Shown one piece after another: positions 46,709 to 54,647 of a stretch of DNA of 64,000 nucleotides. The stretch spans positions 744,001 through 808,000 of the forward strand of contig JAHVKF010000003.1 of NCBI GenBank assembly GCA_019800895.1, in the 5' to 3' direction. The notes under the pieces were generated by a model. It saw nothing but the letters and a program-made list of their open reading frames with translations, was not told where the DNA came from and did not search any database. The translations under genes were made by a program, and so were the position numbers. How positions within the stretch are numbered: position 1 is the stretch's first letter; each line of letters opens with the position of its first letter. The DNA comes from Halomonas denitrificans. Its GTDB lineage: Bacteria; Pseudomonadota; Gammaproteobacteria; Xanthomonadales; Wenzhouxiangellaceae.

Positions 46709-49700
46709 TCAGCCGTCCCTGTCGATCTCGCCTAGCAGCACCTCGACCGCTTTCTCGAGCATGCCGTCCTCGCCGGCCGCGATGCGGTTCGGGTCGGGAT
46801 AGACCAGCACATCCGGCTCGGTCGTCTTCCGCTCCAACCAATCGCCGGCCGGGTCCTTGATGCCGAGGCGTGGGGTGCCGGCGCGGATGTCGCCGGAGGC
46901 GAGGGTTTCCCATCCGGCGTAGGTGCAGGTGCCGGCGATCGGGGTGCCGACGAGGGTGCTGATCTCGAGGTTCTGCCAGGCGGCGACGAAGCAGTGGCCG
47001 TCGGAGTAGGCGGCCTCGTTGGTCAGGGCGACGGAGGGCTTGACCCACTCGGTCAGCGGCTCGCCCTGGGCCGTGCGGCCGTCGGGGACGTTCCACATGT
47101 ACTGGCGCCCGGTGAACAGCTGGACCAGCCAGTCGACGAGGTCACCGCCGCGGTTGTCGCGGACGTCGATGACGATGCCTTCCTTGTCGAAGTGGCGGCC
47201 GAACAGGTCGCTGTAGACGCGTCGGTAGGCGTCGTCGGACATCTGCGGGATGTAGACGTAGCCGAGCCGTCCGTCCGAGAGTTCTTCGACGAGCCGGTGG
47301 CGGGACTCGACCCAGGCCTCGTGCCGCCACTGCTGCTCGTCGTCGATCGAGACCGGCTTCAGCACGACGTCGTAGCGATCACGGCCGTCGGCCAGGGTCA
47401 GACGAATCCGCCGGTCGACCTTGTCGGCCAGCCGGGCGAACAGGTTGGCATCTTCTCCGACGGACTGGCCGTCGACCGCGACGATGCGGTGGCCGGCCGC
47501 AACCCGATCGCTGGCGCGGGCCAGAGGACCCTGAACCAGCACCGAGGCGATTCGGACGCCGTCCTGCATGTTCTCGAGATCGAGCTCCGCGCCCAGTGCG
47601 CCGGTCGGCTCGACGGCCTCGCGGTCCAGGCGGGCATAGGCGTGCGAGACGTCGAGTTCGCCGATGAACTCGTTCAGGATTTCGACGAAGTCCGCGTTGG
47701 TCTCGATGTTTGCCAGCTTGGCCCGGTAGTGCGCGTACATGCCGTCCCAGTCGGCCTCGGCCAGCACGGCCGGGTCGTAGATGCGGTCGCGGGTGGTCTG
47801 CCAGACGTGGTGGAGCATCGCGCGGCGCTCGGCCGCGGCGTCGACGATGCCGGTCATCGCGCTCTCGATGGGCTCGGCGCTTGCCGTGTCGGCCTCCAGG
47901 TCGACCTTCGACAGCGTGCCATCGGCTAGCACGACCGCCGTCTTGTCGTCCCCGGTGAGCGCCAGCTCGGCGCGCTGCGCCCCGAGCTTGACCCGCCGTG
48001 CGGTCTCTTCCTCGACCAGGTCGTGCGCCCAGAGGTCGTAGCCGCCTTCGAAGCGGCTCAAGTAGTAGAGCTTCGACGCGTCGCTGGTCAGCTCGAAGTC
48101 GGCCAGGTCCGAAGAGTGGATCGTCAGGCGGGCCTGGCGATCGGATGCCCCTTCGGCCTGGAAGCTCACCGGCTCGGGCGCGGGTTCGTTCGATTCCTTT
48201 TCCTCTTCGGCGTCGGGGTCGTCCTTCGCCTCGAGCGCGCGCTCTTCCTTGGTCTGGCGGAAGCGGTCGAAGGCGTCCTGGTCGAGGAACTGCGCGTGGA
48301 CGTCGAGCTGGGCGCCGTGGCCGCCGTGCTGGCGGGGGCCGTAGCGCGCGGTGGTCCAGGCGATCAGGCCGGCCTCGGCGTGCCACTGCGGCGCGGCGTC
48401 GAGGTAGCCAGAACGGGTCAGGTCGCGGGGCGGTTCGGACCCGTAGGCGGGAACGAGGGCGACGTTGCGGAAGAACAGACGGCCGCCGGGCTGGATGTCG
48501 ACGGCCAGGAAGCGGCTGTCGGGCGACCAGTCGAAGCGGATGTCGTCGTTGCCGAGCGAGTAGTTCAGGTCGTCGGGCACCACGCTGACCGAGCGGCCGT
48601 TCCTGCGGTCGAACACGCGCACCTCGGCCCAGTCGTCGAGGTAGGCGACGTGCCGGCCGTCGGGCGCCGGCACCGGGTGCGTGGCCGCGGCGCGGCCGTC
48701 GCCCGGTTCGTCCTCATCGAGAGGCTGCCCCTCGATCAGCCGGGTTTCCTCGACCTGCGTGGCGGCGTAGAAGAAGCGCTCGTCGGCATCGATCAGCCGG
48801 CTCTCGAAGATCGCCCACTGCGCCTCGCGCTCGCCGGCGTAGAGCAGGCCGCGGCCGTCGGGGGTGAAGGCCAGGTTCCGCTCCAGGCCCGGGGTGTCGG
48901 TTATGCGGCGCGTGGTGCCGAAGTCCAGCGCGGTCACGAAGACGTCGCCGCGGACCACGAAGGCGATGTCCTTGTCGTTCGGCGACAGCACGAACTCGCT
49001 GATCTCGCCCGCGAACTCGACCTCTACGCGGTCGTCGCCGGTGTCGGCGGTCGGCAGCGTGATGGCGACCGGCGCGGCGTCGTTGCCGGGGCGAGATTCC
49101 AGGTCATCCGCGCCCAGCACGTAGATCTCGCCGTCGAAGCCGTAGGTCAGCGTGCCGTCGGCCGCGATGCTCAGGCCGCGGACCGGGTGGCGCTCGTGGA
49201 AGGTGACCTGGGTGGCGCCGGCTTCGCCAACGTCGAACGGCTGGCGCCAGACGTTCAGGCTGCCGGAGCGCTCCGACAGGAAGTGGAAGCCATCGCCATC
49301 GGCATTCCAGGCCGGCGTGTGGTCGTTCCAGCGGTTGGTCGTGAGTTGCTCGTGGCGGCCGCTGTCGTGATCGACGGACAGGTCCAGCATCCAGACGTCG
49401 CGGGCAAACGGCGAATCGTCGTGTTTCCGGTATGGCTGGTCGCCCTTGTAGTCCGAGTAGAGCAGGCGGTCGCCGGCAGGAGACGCGATCGCCTGGCGCG
49501 CTTCGATCGGCGTGACCTGTCGCGGCGTGCCGCCGGTGATCGGTACCGCATAGAGTTCGGGACGCGAGCGGTGCGGGTCGGCCGCCAGTTCGGGCGGGTC
49601 GTAGCGGACGCTCTCGAACAGCACGGACTCGCCGTCGGCAGTGAACCCGGTGACCACGTCGTGCGCCTCGTGGAAGGTCAGCCGGCGGACCGTGCCGTCG

Positions 49701-49999
49701 GCCAGGTCCAGCAGGTAGACGTCGAGCGTGCCGTTGCGATCGCTGCTGTAGGCGATGCGCTGTCCGTCCGGCGACCAGCGCGGGTTCGACTCGACCGCGT
49801 CGGTGCGGGTCACCGCGATGGCGACCCCGCCGGTCACGGGCACCCGGTGGATGTCGCCGGCGTGGGTGAAGGCGATGGTCTGCCCGTCGGGCGAGATCGC
49901 CGGGTCGCGGAGCCAGCGTTCGCCCGCCGCTTGCGCGGCGGCGGAGATCGAGCTGAGTAGGGAAGTCAGGACAATGGAAAGCAGGAACGGAAATCGCAT
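46709..49999 (-). CDS. tricorn protease homologue (S41 family, secreted)
   Basis: A 1096-residue protein. A signal peptide (MRFPFLLSIVLTSLLSSISA) ends near AAAQAAG. Residues ~25-330 form a PD40-type beta-propeller (RDPAISPDGQTIAFTHAGDI, SNPRWSPDGQRIAYSSDRNG). A second propeller occupies ~330-700, with an acidic insertion (EAKDDPDAEEEKE) near 615-630. The C1 domain with His in DVSHAYARLD (~785), a PDZ domain (PLARASDRVAAGHRIVAVDG) and the catalytic C2 domain follow. C2 has EAAYSDGHCFVAAW with the Ser nucleophile near residue 998 and DVRDNRGGDLVDWLVQLF. Tricorns degrade oligopeptides. With a signal peptide this one acts in the periplasm or outside the cell. Confidence 0.92.
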   Translation of the reverse strand: MRFPFLLSIVLTSLLSSISAAAQAAGERWLRDPAISPDGQTIAFTHAGDIHRVPVTGGVAIAVTRTDAVESNPRWSPDGQRIAYSSDRNGTLDVYLLDLADGTVRRLTFHEAHDVVTGFTADGESVLFESVRYDPPELAADPHRSRPELYAVPITGGTPRQVTPIEARQAIASPAGDRLLYSDYKGDQPYRKHDDSPFARDVWMLDLSVDHDSGRHEQLTTNRWNDHTPAWNADGDGFHFLSERSGSLNVWRQPFDVGEAGATQVTFHERHPVRGLSIAADGTLTYGFDGEIYVLGADDLESRPGNDAAPVAITLPTADTGDDRVEVEFAGEISEFVLSPNDKDIAFVVRGDVFVTALDFGTTRRITDTPGLERNLAFTPDGRGLLYAGEREAQWAIFESRLIDADERFFYAATQVEETRLIEGQPLDEDEPGDGRAAATHPVPAPDGRHVAYLDDWAEVRVFDRRNGRSVSVVPDDLNYSLGNDDIRFDWSPDSRFLAVDIQPGGRLFFRNVALVPAYGSEPPRDLTRSGYLDAAPQWHAEAGLIAWTTARYGPRQHGGHGAQLDVHAQFLDQDAFDRFRQTKEERALEAKDDPDAEEEKESNEPAPEPVSFQAEGASDRQARLTIHSSDLADFELTSDASKLYYLSRFEGGYDLWAHDLVEEETARRVKLGAQRAELALTGDDKTAVVLADGTLSKVDLEADTASAEPIESAMTGIVDAAAERRAMLHHVWQTTRDRIYDPAVLAEADWDGMYAHYRAKLANIETNADFVEILNEFIGELDVSHAYARLDREAVEPTGALGAELDLENMQDGVRIASVLVQGPLARASDRVAAGHRIVAVDGQSVGEDANLFARLADKVDRRIRLTLADGRDRYDVVLKPVSIDDEQQWRHEAWVESRHRLVEELSDGRLGYVYIPQMSDDAYRRVYSDLFGRHFDKEGIVIDVRDNRGGDLVDWLVQLFTGRQYMWNVPDGRTAQGEPLTEWVKPSVALTNEAAYSDGHCFVAAWQNLEISTLVGTPIAGTCTYAGWETLASGDIRAGTPRLGIKDPAGDWLERKTTEPDVLVYPDPNRIAAGEDGMLEKAVEVLLGEIDRDG

Positions 50000-50184
50000 C
50001 GTTTCGGGTCCGAAAGGAGGGGCGGGGCGCTGGATCCACCAGGGCCATCGGGGAAGAGTACGCGAGTCCGGCCCCGGATTCGGGGCCGTCAGCCCCGCTC
50101 GGGCGTCCAGTGGGCGTGCCTCCCGTCGGCATCGACGATGTCGGCGAAGTCGGCGGCGGTGCCGAGATTCATGGACGTTCCTGG

Positions 50185-50724
50185 CTAGAGCCCGGTCGAG
50201 CCGACCAGCACGAGGTTGGAGTCGAAATGATACGCGCTGCTGTGTCCCATGATGATGGGGTCAGGTCCCCCGTCCGGCGATCCCGGGTTGTAGTGGGTCG
50301 TGTACGCCAGGTAGCCGCCTTGAGGCATCGCGTAGATCATCAGAATCCGCTCCGGGACGTTTCGCGACATTTCGCGATCCCGCGTCCAGCCGATGCCCTG
50401 CAGATCCAGTGTCTCTCGGACTCGCTGGCACGCAGCAGCATCCCGGATATTCGACAACCCCCGCAGATCGCTGCGCTTCGGAACCGGAGTGATCCCGATC
50501 CCTTCCAGCCGTTGACGAAAAACTCGATTATTCAGGACGATGCGCAGCAATCGGTGCAGAGAACGCTGCGTCGCCTGGTTCAGGTTCGACACCTCGGTGC
50601 AGTGCGGCGCGCCGAGCGAGTCGAGAGGCAGGGTCGATTCCTGCGCAGCGGCAGTGCCAAGAAGAAGAGCCGCACCGAGTGCGATCGATGCGGCTCTTGA
50701 TAATCGGCGATAAATCAGACGCAT
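50185..50724 (-). CDS. secreted hypothetical protein
   Basis: A 179-residue protein with signal peptide RRLSRAASIALGAALLLGTA (cleaved near AQES). The mature region has a helical segment NQATQRSLHRLLRIVLNNRV, two cysteines (CTEVSN and AACQRV) that could pair, and a beta-rich end (ERILMIYAMPQGGYLAYTTH, YHFDSNLVLVGSTGL). I do not recognise the family. It lies between the tricorn protease and the response regulator on the same strand, with 51 bp before the latter's stop, but there is no sign that it is part of either unit. Confidence 0.7.
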   Translation of the reverse strand: MRLIYRRLSRAASIALGAALLLGTAAAQESTLPLDSLGAPHCTEVSNLNQATQRSLHRLLRIVLNNRVFRQRLEGIGITPVPKRSDLRGLSNIRDAAACQRVRETLDLQGIGWTRDREMSRNVPERILMIYAMPQGGYLAYTTHYNPGSPDGGPDPIIMGHSSAYHFDSNLVLVGSTGL

Positions 50725-50775
50725 GCACCAGAGGCTACCGTGAGACTCTGCCTCGGTTCAAGACCGGGGTCTTCA

Positions 50776-51477
50776 TCAGGCGTCGTCCGGGTGCGCCAGC
50801 TTGAAGCCCATGCCCTGGACCGTGTGCAGCAGCTTGGTCTCGAACGGGCGGTCGATGGACTTGCGCAGGTTGTACATGTGGCTCCTGAGCGTGTCCGAAT
50901 CCGGCAGCATGTCCCCCCAGAGTTCGTTTTCGAGCTGCTCGCGGCTGACCAGGCGCGGGGATTCGCGCATCAGGATGCGCAGGATGCGGATCGAGGTCGG
51001 CGACAGGTTCAGGCGCTTGCCGTCGCGCTCGACGCGCATCGTGCGCGGGTCGAACACCAGGTCGCCGATCTTGATCGCGCCGTCGGAGACTTCGCCGCGG
51101 GCGCGGCGGATCAGGGCGTTGACCCGGGCCGAGAGTTCTTCCATGTCGAAGGGCTTGACCAGGTAGTCGTCGGCGCCGGACTCGAAGCCCTCGATCTTGT
51201 CGTCGAGCTGGTCGCGCGCGGTCAGCATCAGGATCGGCGTGGAGTCGCCGCGGTCGCGGAGCTTCTTGCAGACCTTCATGCCGTCGACCTTGGGCAGCAT
51301 CAGGTCGAGCACGATGATGTCGTAGTGGTTGTCTTCGAGCAGGTTCAGGGCGATCGAGCCGTCGGCGGCGTAGTCCATCGCGAACCCGGAGTCCTCGAGG
51401 AAGGCCCCGACCGTCGCGGCCAGGTCGTCGTGGTCTTCCACCAGCAGAATGGTGGCATTTGCGGTTTCTTCGCTCAT
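50776..51477 (-). CDS. OmpR/PhoB-type response regulator (no adjacent kinase)
   Basis: A 233-residue two-domain regulator. The receiver has the acidic pocket (LLVEDHDD), phosphoacceptor Asp58 in IIVLDLMLPK, the Thr in MLTARDQ and Lys108 in DDYLVKPF. The C-terminal winged helix contains LSPTSIRILRILMRESPRLV and SDTLRSHMYNLRKSIDRPF. The ATG at 51477 has GAGGAG upstream. No histidine kinase is next to it; the histidine kinase at 30.9-32.2 kb has no regulator, so the pair could work together (speculative). It lies between the secreted hypothetical gene and ispA on the same strand. Confidence 0.93.
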   Translation of the reverse strand: MSEETANATILLVEDHDDLAATVGAFLEDSGFAMDYAADGSIALNLLEDNHYDIIVLDLMLPKVDGMKVCKKLRDRGDSTPILMLTARDQLDDKIEGFESGADDYLVKPFDMEELSARVNALIRRARGEVSDGAIKIGDLVFDPRTMRVERDGKRLNLSPTSIRILRILMRESPRLVSREQLENELWGDMLPDSDTLRSHMYNLRKSIDRPFETKLLHTVQGMGFKLAHPDDA

Positions 51478-51623
51478 CGTCGAGCTCTCCTCGGGGCGGA
51501 TTCGGAAATCGTCGAATGCGCCGTACAGGCCGCATTTCACATTTGTGAACCGAGTCTAGCGCGCCCGCCTCCCCGGGAAATCAACGGGCGTTCACCGGCG
51601 CGAAAGGAGCGTGAAGGGCGAGC

Positions 51624-52496
51624 TCAGAAGCGGCGCCGGACGATCCTGGCGCCGAGCGCGGCGAGGTCCTCTCGTGCGGGCCCCGGCGGCAGGCGCTCCA
51701 GCGCGCCCCGAGCCTCGTCGAGCAGGGCGTCGGCGCGCGCGCGGGCGGCCTCGACGCCGTTCAGGGCGGGCCAGGTGGCCTTGCCCCGGGCCTGGTCGGA
51801 ACCGGCCGGTTTGCCCAGCTCCTCGGTGCTGCCTTCCACGTCCAGCAGGTCGTCGATGACCTGGAATGCGACGCCGATCGCGTCGCCGAAGTCGGCCAGC
51901 GCCAGCCGCTCGGCTTCGGAGGCCGGGCCCAGGTGCGCCGGCAGTTCGACCGCGGCGCGGATCAGCGCGCCGGTCTTGCCCCGGAACATCGCCTCCAGCA
52001 GGTCCGTATCCGGCGTTTCCTTCTCGAAGGCCAGGTCCAGCACCTGGCCGCCGACCATGCCGGTCGAGCCCGCCGCGTCGGCCAGGCCGGCGATCACCGA
52101 GGCCGGCATCCCGGCCCGCGCCAGTCCGCCGAAGGCCAGGGTCAGCAGCGCGTCGCCGGCGAGGATGGCCGTGGCCTCGTCCCAGGCCCGATGCACGGTG
52201 GGTTTTCCGCGCCGGAGGTCGTCGTCGTCCATCGCCGGCAGGTCGTCGTGGACCAGGGAATAGCAGTGGACGAGCTCGACGGCTGCGGCGATCGGGGCGA
52301 CCGCGTCGTCGGAAAGCCCGAGCACGCTGCCGGCGGCGAACGCCAGCTGGGGACGGATGCGCTTGCCGCCGTTGAACACCGCGTAGCGCATCGCCGCGTG
52401 CAGCGGGGCTGGGCGCGTGGCCTCGGCGGGCAGCCAGGCGTCGAGTTCGCGTTCGACGCGCTCGATCCATGCGGCGCTGCGGGCGGGTTCGTTCAT
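51624..52496 (-). CDS. ispA: farnesyl diphosphate synthase (polyprenyl synthetase family)
   Basis: A 290-residue all-alpha prenyltransferase. The first Asp-rich motif is VHDDLPAMDDDDLRRG (DDx4D type, typical of bacterial FPPS), and the second is FQVIDDLLDVEG. Other conserved blocks are NGGKRIRPQL, MVGGQVLDL and GKTGALI. It condenses DMAPP with two IPP to FPP. The start is ambiguous (52508 or 52496); the second has a GGAACG element upstream. It is divergent from the mevalonate operon, whose first gene starts about 100 bp away, so the shared intergenic region may coordinate synthesis of IPP and its use. Confidence 0.93.
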   Translation of the reverse strand: MNEPARSAAWIERVERELDAWLPAEATRPAPLHAAMRYAVFNGGKRIRPQLAFAAGSVLGLSDDAVAPIAAAVELVHCYSLVHDDLPAMDDDDLRRGKPTVHRAWDEATAILAGDALLTLAFGGLARAGMPASVIAGLADAAGSTGMVGGQVLDLAFEKETPDTDLLEAMFRGKTGALIRAAVELPAHLGPASEAERLALADFGDAIGVAFQVIDDLLDVEGSTEELGKPAGSDQARGKATWPALNGVEAARARADALLDEARGALERLPPGPAREDLAALGARIVRRRF

Positions 52497-52603
52497 CGGG
52501 CGTTCCATGGGCGGGCCGGACGGGACCGGGCCAGTGTACGAGCGGCCGGGATGCGCTGCTACACTTCGGGCGGTGTTCCTCCAGCCGGTGTCCCGGTCCG
52601 CCC

Positions 52604-53614
52604 ATGCCCGCTTCCCCCCGAGAACTCGACGCGCCGGCCGCGGCCTCGGCCCGCGCCGGCGCGAACTTCGCGCTGATCAAGTACTGGGGCAAGCGTGACG
52701 TCGCGCTGAACCTGCCGGACGTCGGCTCGATCTCGCTGACGCTGGAGGCACTGCACACGGAAACCACCGTGCGCTTCGACCCGACACTGGCCGCCGACGA
52801 GCTGGTCCTGGACGGCGAACCGGCCCCGGAGCGGGCGCCCCGGATCTCGACGTTCCTCGACGTCGTTCGCGAACGGGCAGGCGTCCGCGCCTTCGCCCGC
52901 GTCGAGACCGCCAACAACTTCCCGACCGCCGCGGGCCTCGCGTCCTCGGCCTCCGGGTTCGCGGCGCTGACCGTCGCTGCGGCCGCGGCGCTGGAACAGG
53001 ACTGGGACGAGCGAACGCTCTCGGAACTGGCACGGATCGGCTCCGGCTCGGCGGCGCGATCGATCTTCGGCGGCTTCGTCGAGATGAAGCGTGGTCGCTA
53101 CAGGACCGGGTCCGACAGCGTGGCGAAGCCGATCGCCGATGCGCGCCACTGGCCGCTGCAGGTGGCCGTGGCGATCACCACGCGCGCCGAGAAGGCGGTC
53201 GGCTCGACCGAGGGCATGCAGCGCACCGCCGAGACCTCGCCGTTCTATCGCGCGTGGGTCGAGAACCAGGAAAACGACCTGGCCGAGGCGCGCGACGCGA
53301 TCGCGAACAAGGACTTCGAGCACCTGGCGGAGGTCTCCGAGGGCAGCGCGCTGGCGATGCATGGCCTGGCGATGTCGGCCCGGCCGGGCCTGCTGTACTT
53401 CAACGCCACGACCATGGAATGCCTGCATCGGATCCGCGCCCTGCGCGCCGACGGCGTGCCGGTGTTCTTCACCGTCGACGCGGGCCCGCAGGTCAAGGCG
53501 ATCTGCGAGTCGGTGGCGCTGCCCACCGTGCGCGACGCCCTGCGCGACGTGGACGGCGTGCTCGACGTGGTCGAAAGCGGCCTGGGCCCCGGCGCGGCCC
53601 TGTACGCGCCTTGA
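52604..53614 (+). CDS. mvaD: diphosphomevalonate decarboxylase
   Basis: A 336-residue GHMP-superfamily enzyme. It has FALIKYWGKRD near the N-terminus (Lys26), PTAAGLASSASGFAAL (the ATP-binding loop, ~107-122), SGSAARSIFGGF with Arg152, the Ser201-containing GSTEGM segment and VDAGPQVKA with Asp292. These are the decarboxylase-specific Arg, Ser and catalytic Asp. The enzyme converts mevalonate-5-diphosphate to isopentenyl diphosphate with ATP. The ATG at 52604 is the first before the homology. The stop is shared with the mvaK2 start (TTGA). It is the first gene of a four-gene run encoding the lower mevalonate pathway. Confidence 0.95.
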   Translation: MPASPRELDAPAAASARAGANFALIKYWGKRDVALNLPDVGSISLTLEALHTETTVRFDPTLAADELVLDGEPAPERAPRISTFLDVVRERAGVRAFARVETANNFPTAAGLASSASGFAALTVAAAAALEQDWDERTLSELARIGSGSAARSIFGGFVEMKRGRYRTGSDSVAKPIADARHWPLQVAVAITTRAEKAVGSTEGMQRTAETSPFYRAWVENQENDLAEARDAIANKDFEHLAEVSEGSALAMHGLAMSARPGLLYFNATTMECLHRIRALRADGVPVFFTVDAGPQVKAICESVALPTVRDALRDVDGVLDVVESGLGPGAALYAP

Positions 53615-54630
53615 ACATCGTCCATACCAGCGCGCCGGGCAAGCTGCTGCTGTTCGGCGAATACGCCGTGCTGGCCGGCGGCACGGCGGTGGTCATGGCG
53701 GTGGATCGACGCGCCGCGGTATCGATCGAGACGGCGGATGCGGAGGACCTCCACGTCGCCGCCCCGCAGCTGGGTCTGGCCGGTGACGGGCTGACCTTCG
53801 ATCCCGATCGGCCGGACCGCCTGCTCGGCCTGACGGGCCGCCTGCTGGCCGCTCGCCTCGAACACTACGGAATCGAGGCGACCGGGCTGCGGATCGAGAT
53901 CGATACGGGCGCCTTGTTCGACGCCGACGTGAGGGGGCGGCCCGTCAAGCTCGGCCTGGGCTCCAGTGCCGCGGTCGCCGCGGCGCTGGACACGGCGCTG
54001 GCGGCTTTGGTCGAAGCGCCCCTGCCGACCTTCGACGACCTGCTTCCGGCCTACCGGAACGCCCTGGGCGCCCCGGCCAGCGGGGCCGACCTGGTCGCCA
54101 GCCTGCAGGGCGGGCTGCAACGCATGAGGTCCGACGGGGGCACGACGAGAGCTTCGACGCGCGCCCTGGCCTGGCCCGAAGGACTCCACGCGCGACCGAT
54201 CTGGGTCGGCCGGCCGGCCTCGACGCCGGCCTTCGCCGCGGCGTTCGAGACCTGGCGCAACAAGTGTCCCGACGCCGCAGCCGACTGGGTCGAACGGATG
54301 GACGGCATCACCGGGCGCGCCCTGGACCGGGGCACCGCCGCGGCCTGGTGTGCTGCCGCGGCCGCCTGGAGCGAAGGGCTGTTCCAGCTGCAGTCGGCCC
54401 TCGGGTTGGAGATCGTGACCGCCGCGCACCGGGACCTGGCGGCGCACGCGGCCGACCTCGGCGTGGCCTACAAGACCTGCGGCGCCGGCGGCGGCGATTT
54501 CGGCATCGCGCTGTCGGACGACCCGGACGCGCTCCGGGCCTTTTCCGGGCGGGCTTCGGAACGCAATGGGCGTCCGGTAGAATTGGACGTCGATCCGGCC
54601 GGTGCGCGCGTCGAGCCGCCGGCGCGCTGA
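53611..54630 (+). CDS. mvaK2: phosphomevalonate kinase
   Basis: A 339-residue GHMP kinase. It begins HTSAPGKLLLFGEYAVLAGG (residues 5-24), and has the ATP loop KLGLGSSAAVAAAL (~113-126), a substrate-binding NALGAPASGADLVASLQGG segment and the C-terminal KTCGAGGGDFGIAL motif. It phosphorylates mevalonate-5-phosphate. The only start with the conserved N-terminus is the TTG at 53611, overlapping the mvaD stop as TTGA, so its translation probably depends on termination of mvaD. There is an 18-bp gap to the following fusion gene. Confidence 0.93.
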   Translation: MNIVHTSAPGKLLLFGEYAVLAGGTAVVMAVDRRAAVSIETADAEDLHVAAPQLGLAGDGLTFDPDRPDRLLGLTGRLLAARLEHYGIEATGLRIEIDTGALFDADVRGRPVKLGLGSSAAVAAALDTALAALVEAPLPTFDDLLPAYRNALGAPASGADLVASLQGGLQRMRSDGGTTRASTRALAWPEGLHARPIWVGRPASTPAFAAAFETWRNKCPDAAADWVERMDGITGRALDRGTAAAWCAAAAAWSEGLFQLQSALGLEIVTAAHRDLAAHAADLGVAYKTCGAGGGDFGIALSDDPDALRAFSGRASERNGRPVELDVDPAGARVEPPAR

Positions 54631-54647
54631 TTTCCCAGGAGCGTTTC

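Noticed and set aside
48023-49960. A 645-codon plus-strand frame opposite the tricorn protease
   Set aside because: It is antisense to a full-length, motif-complete protease and is compositionally biased.
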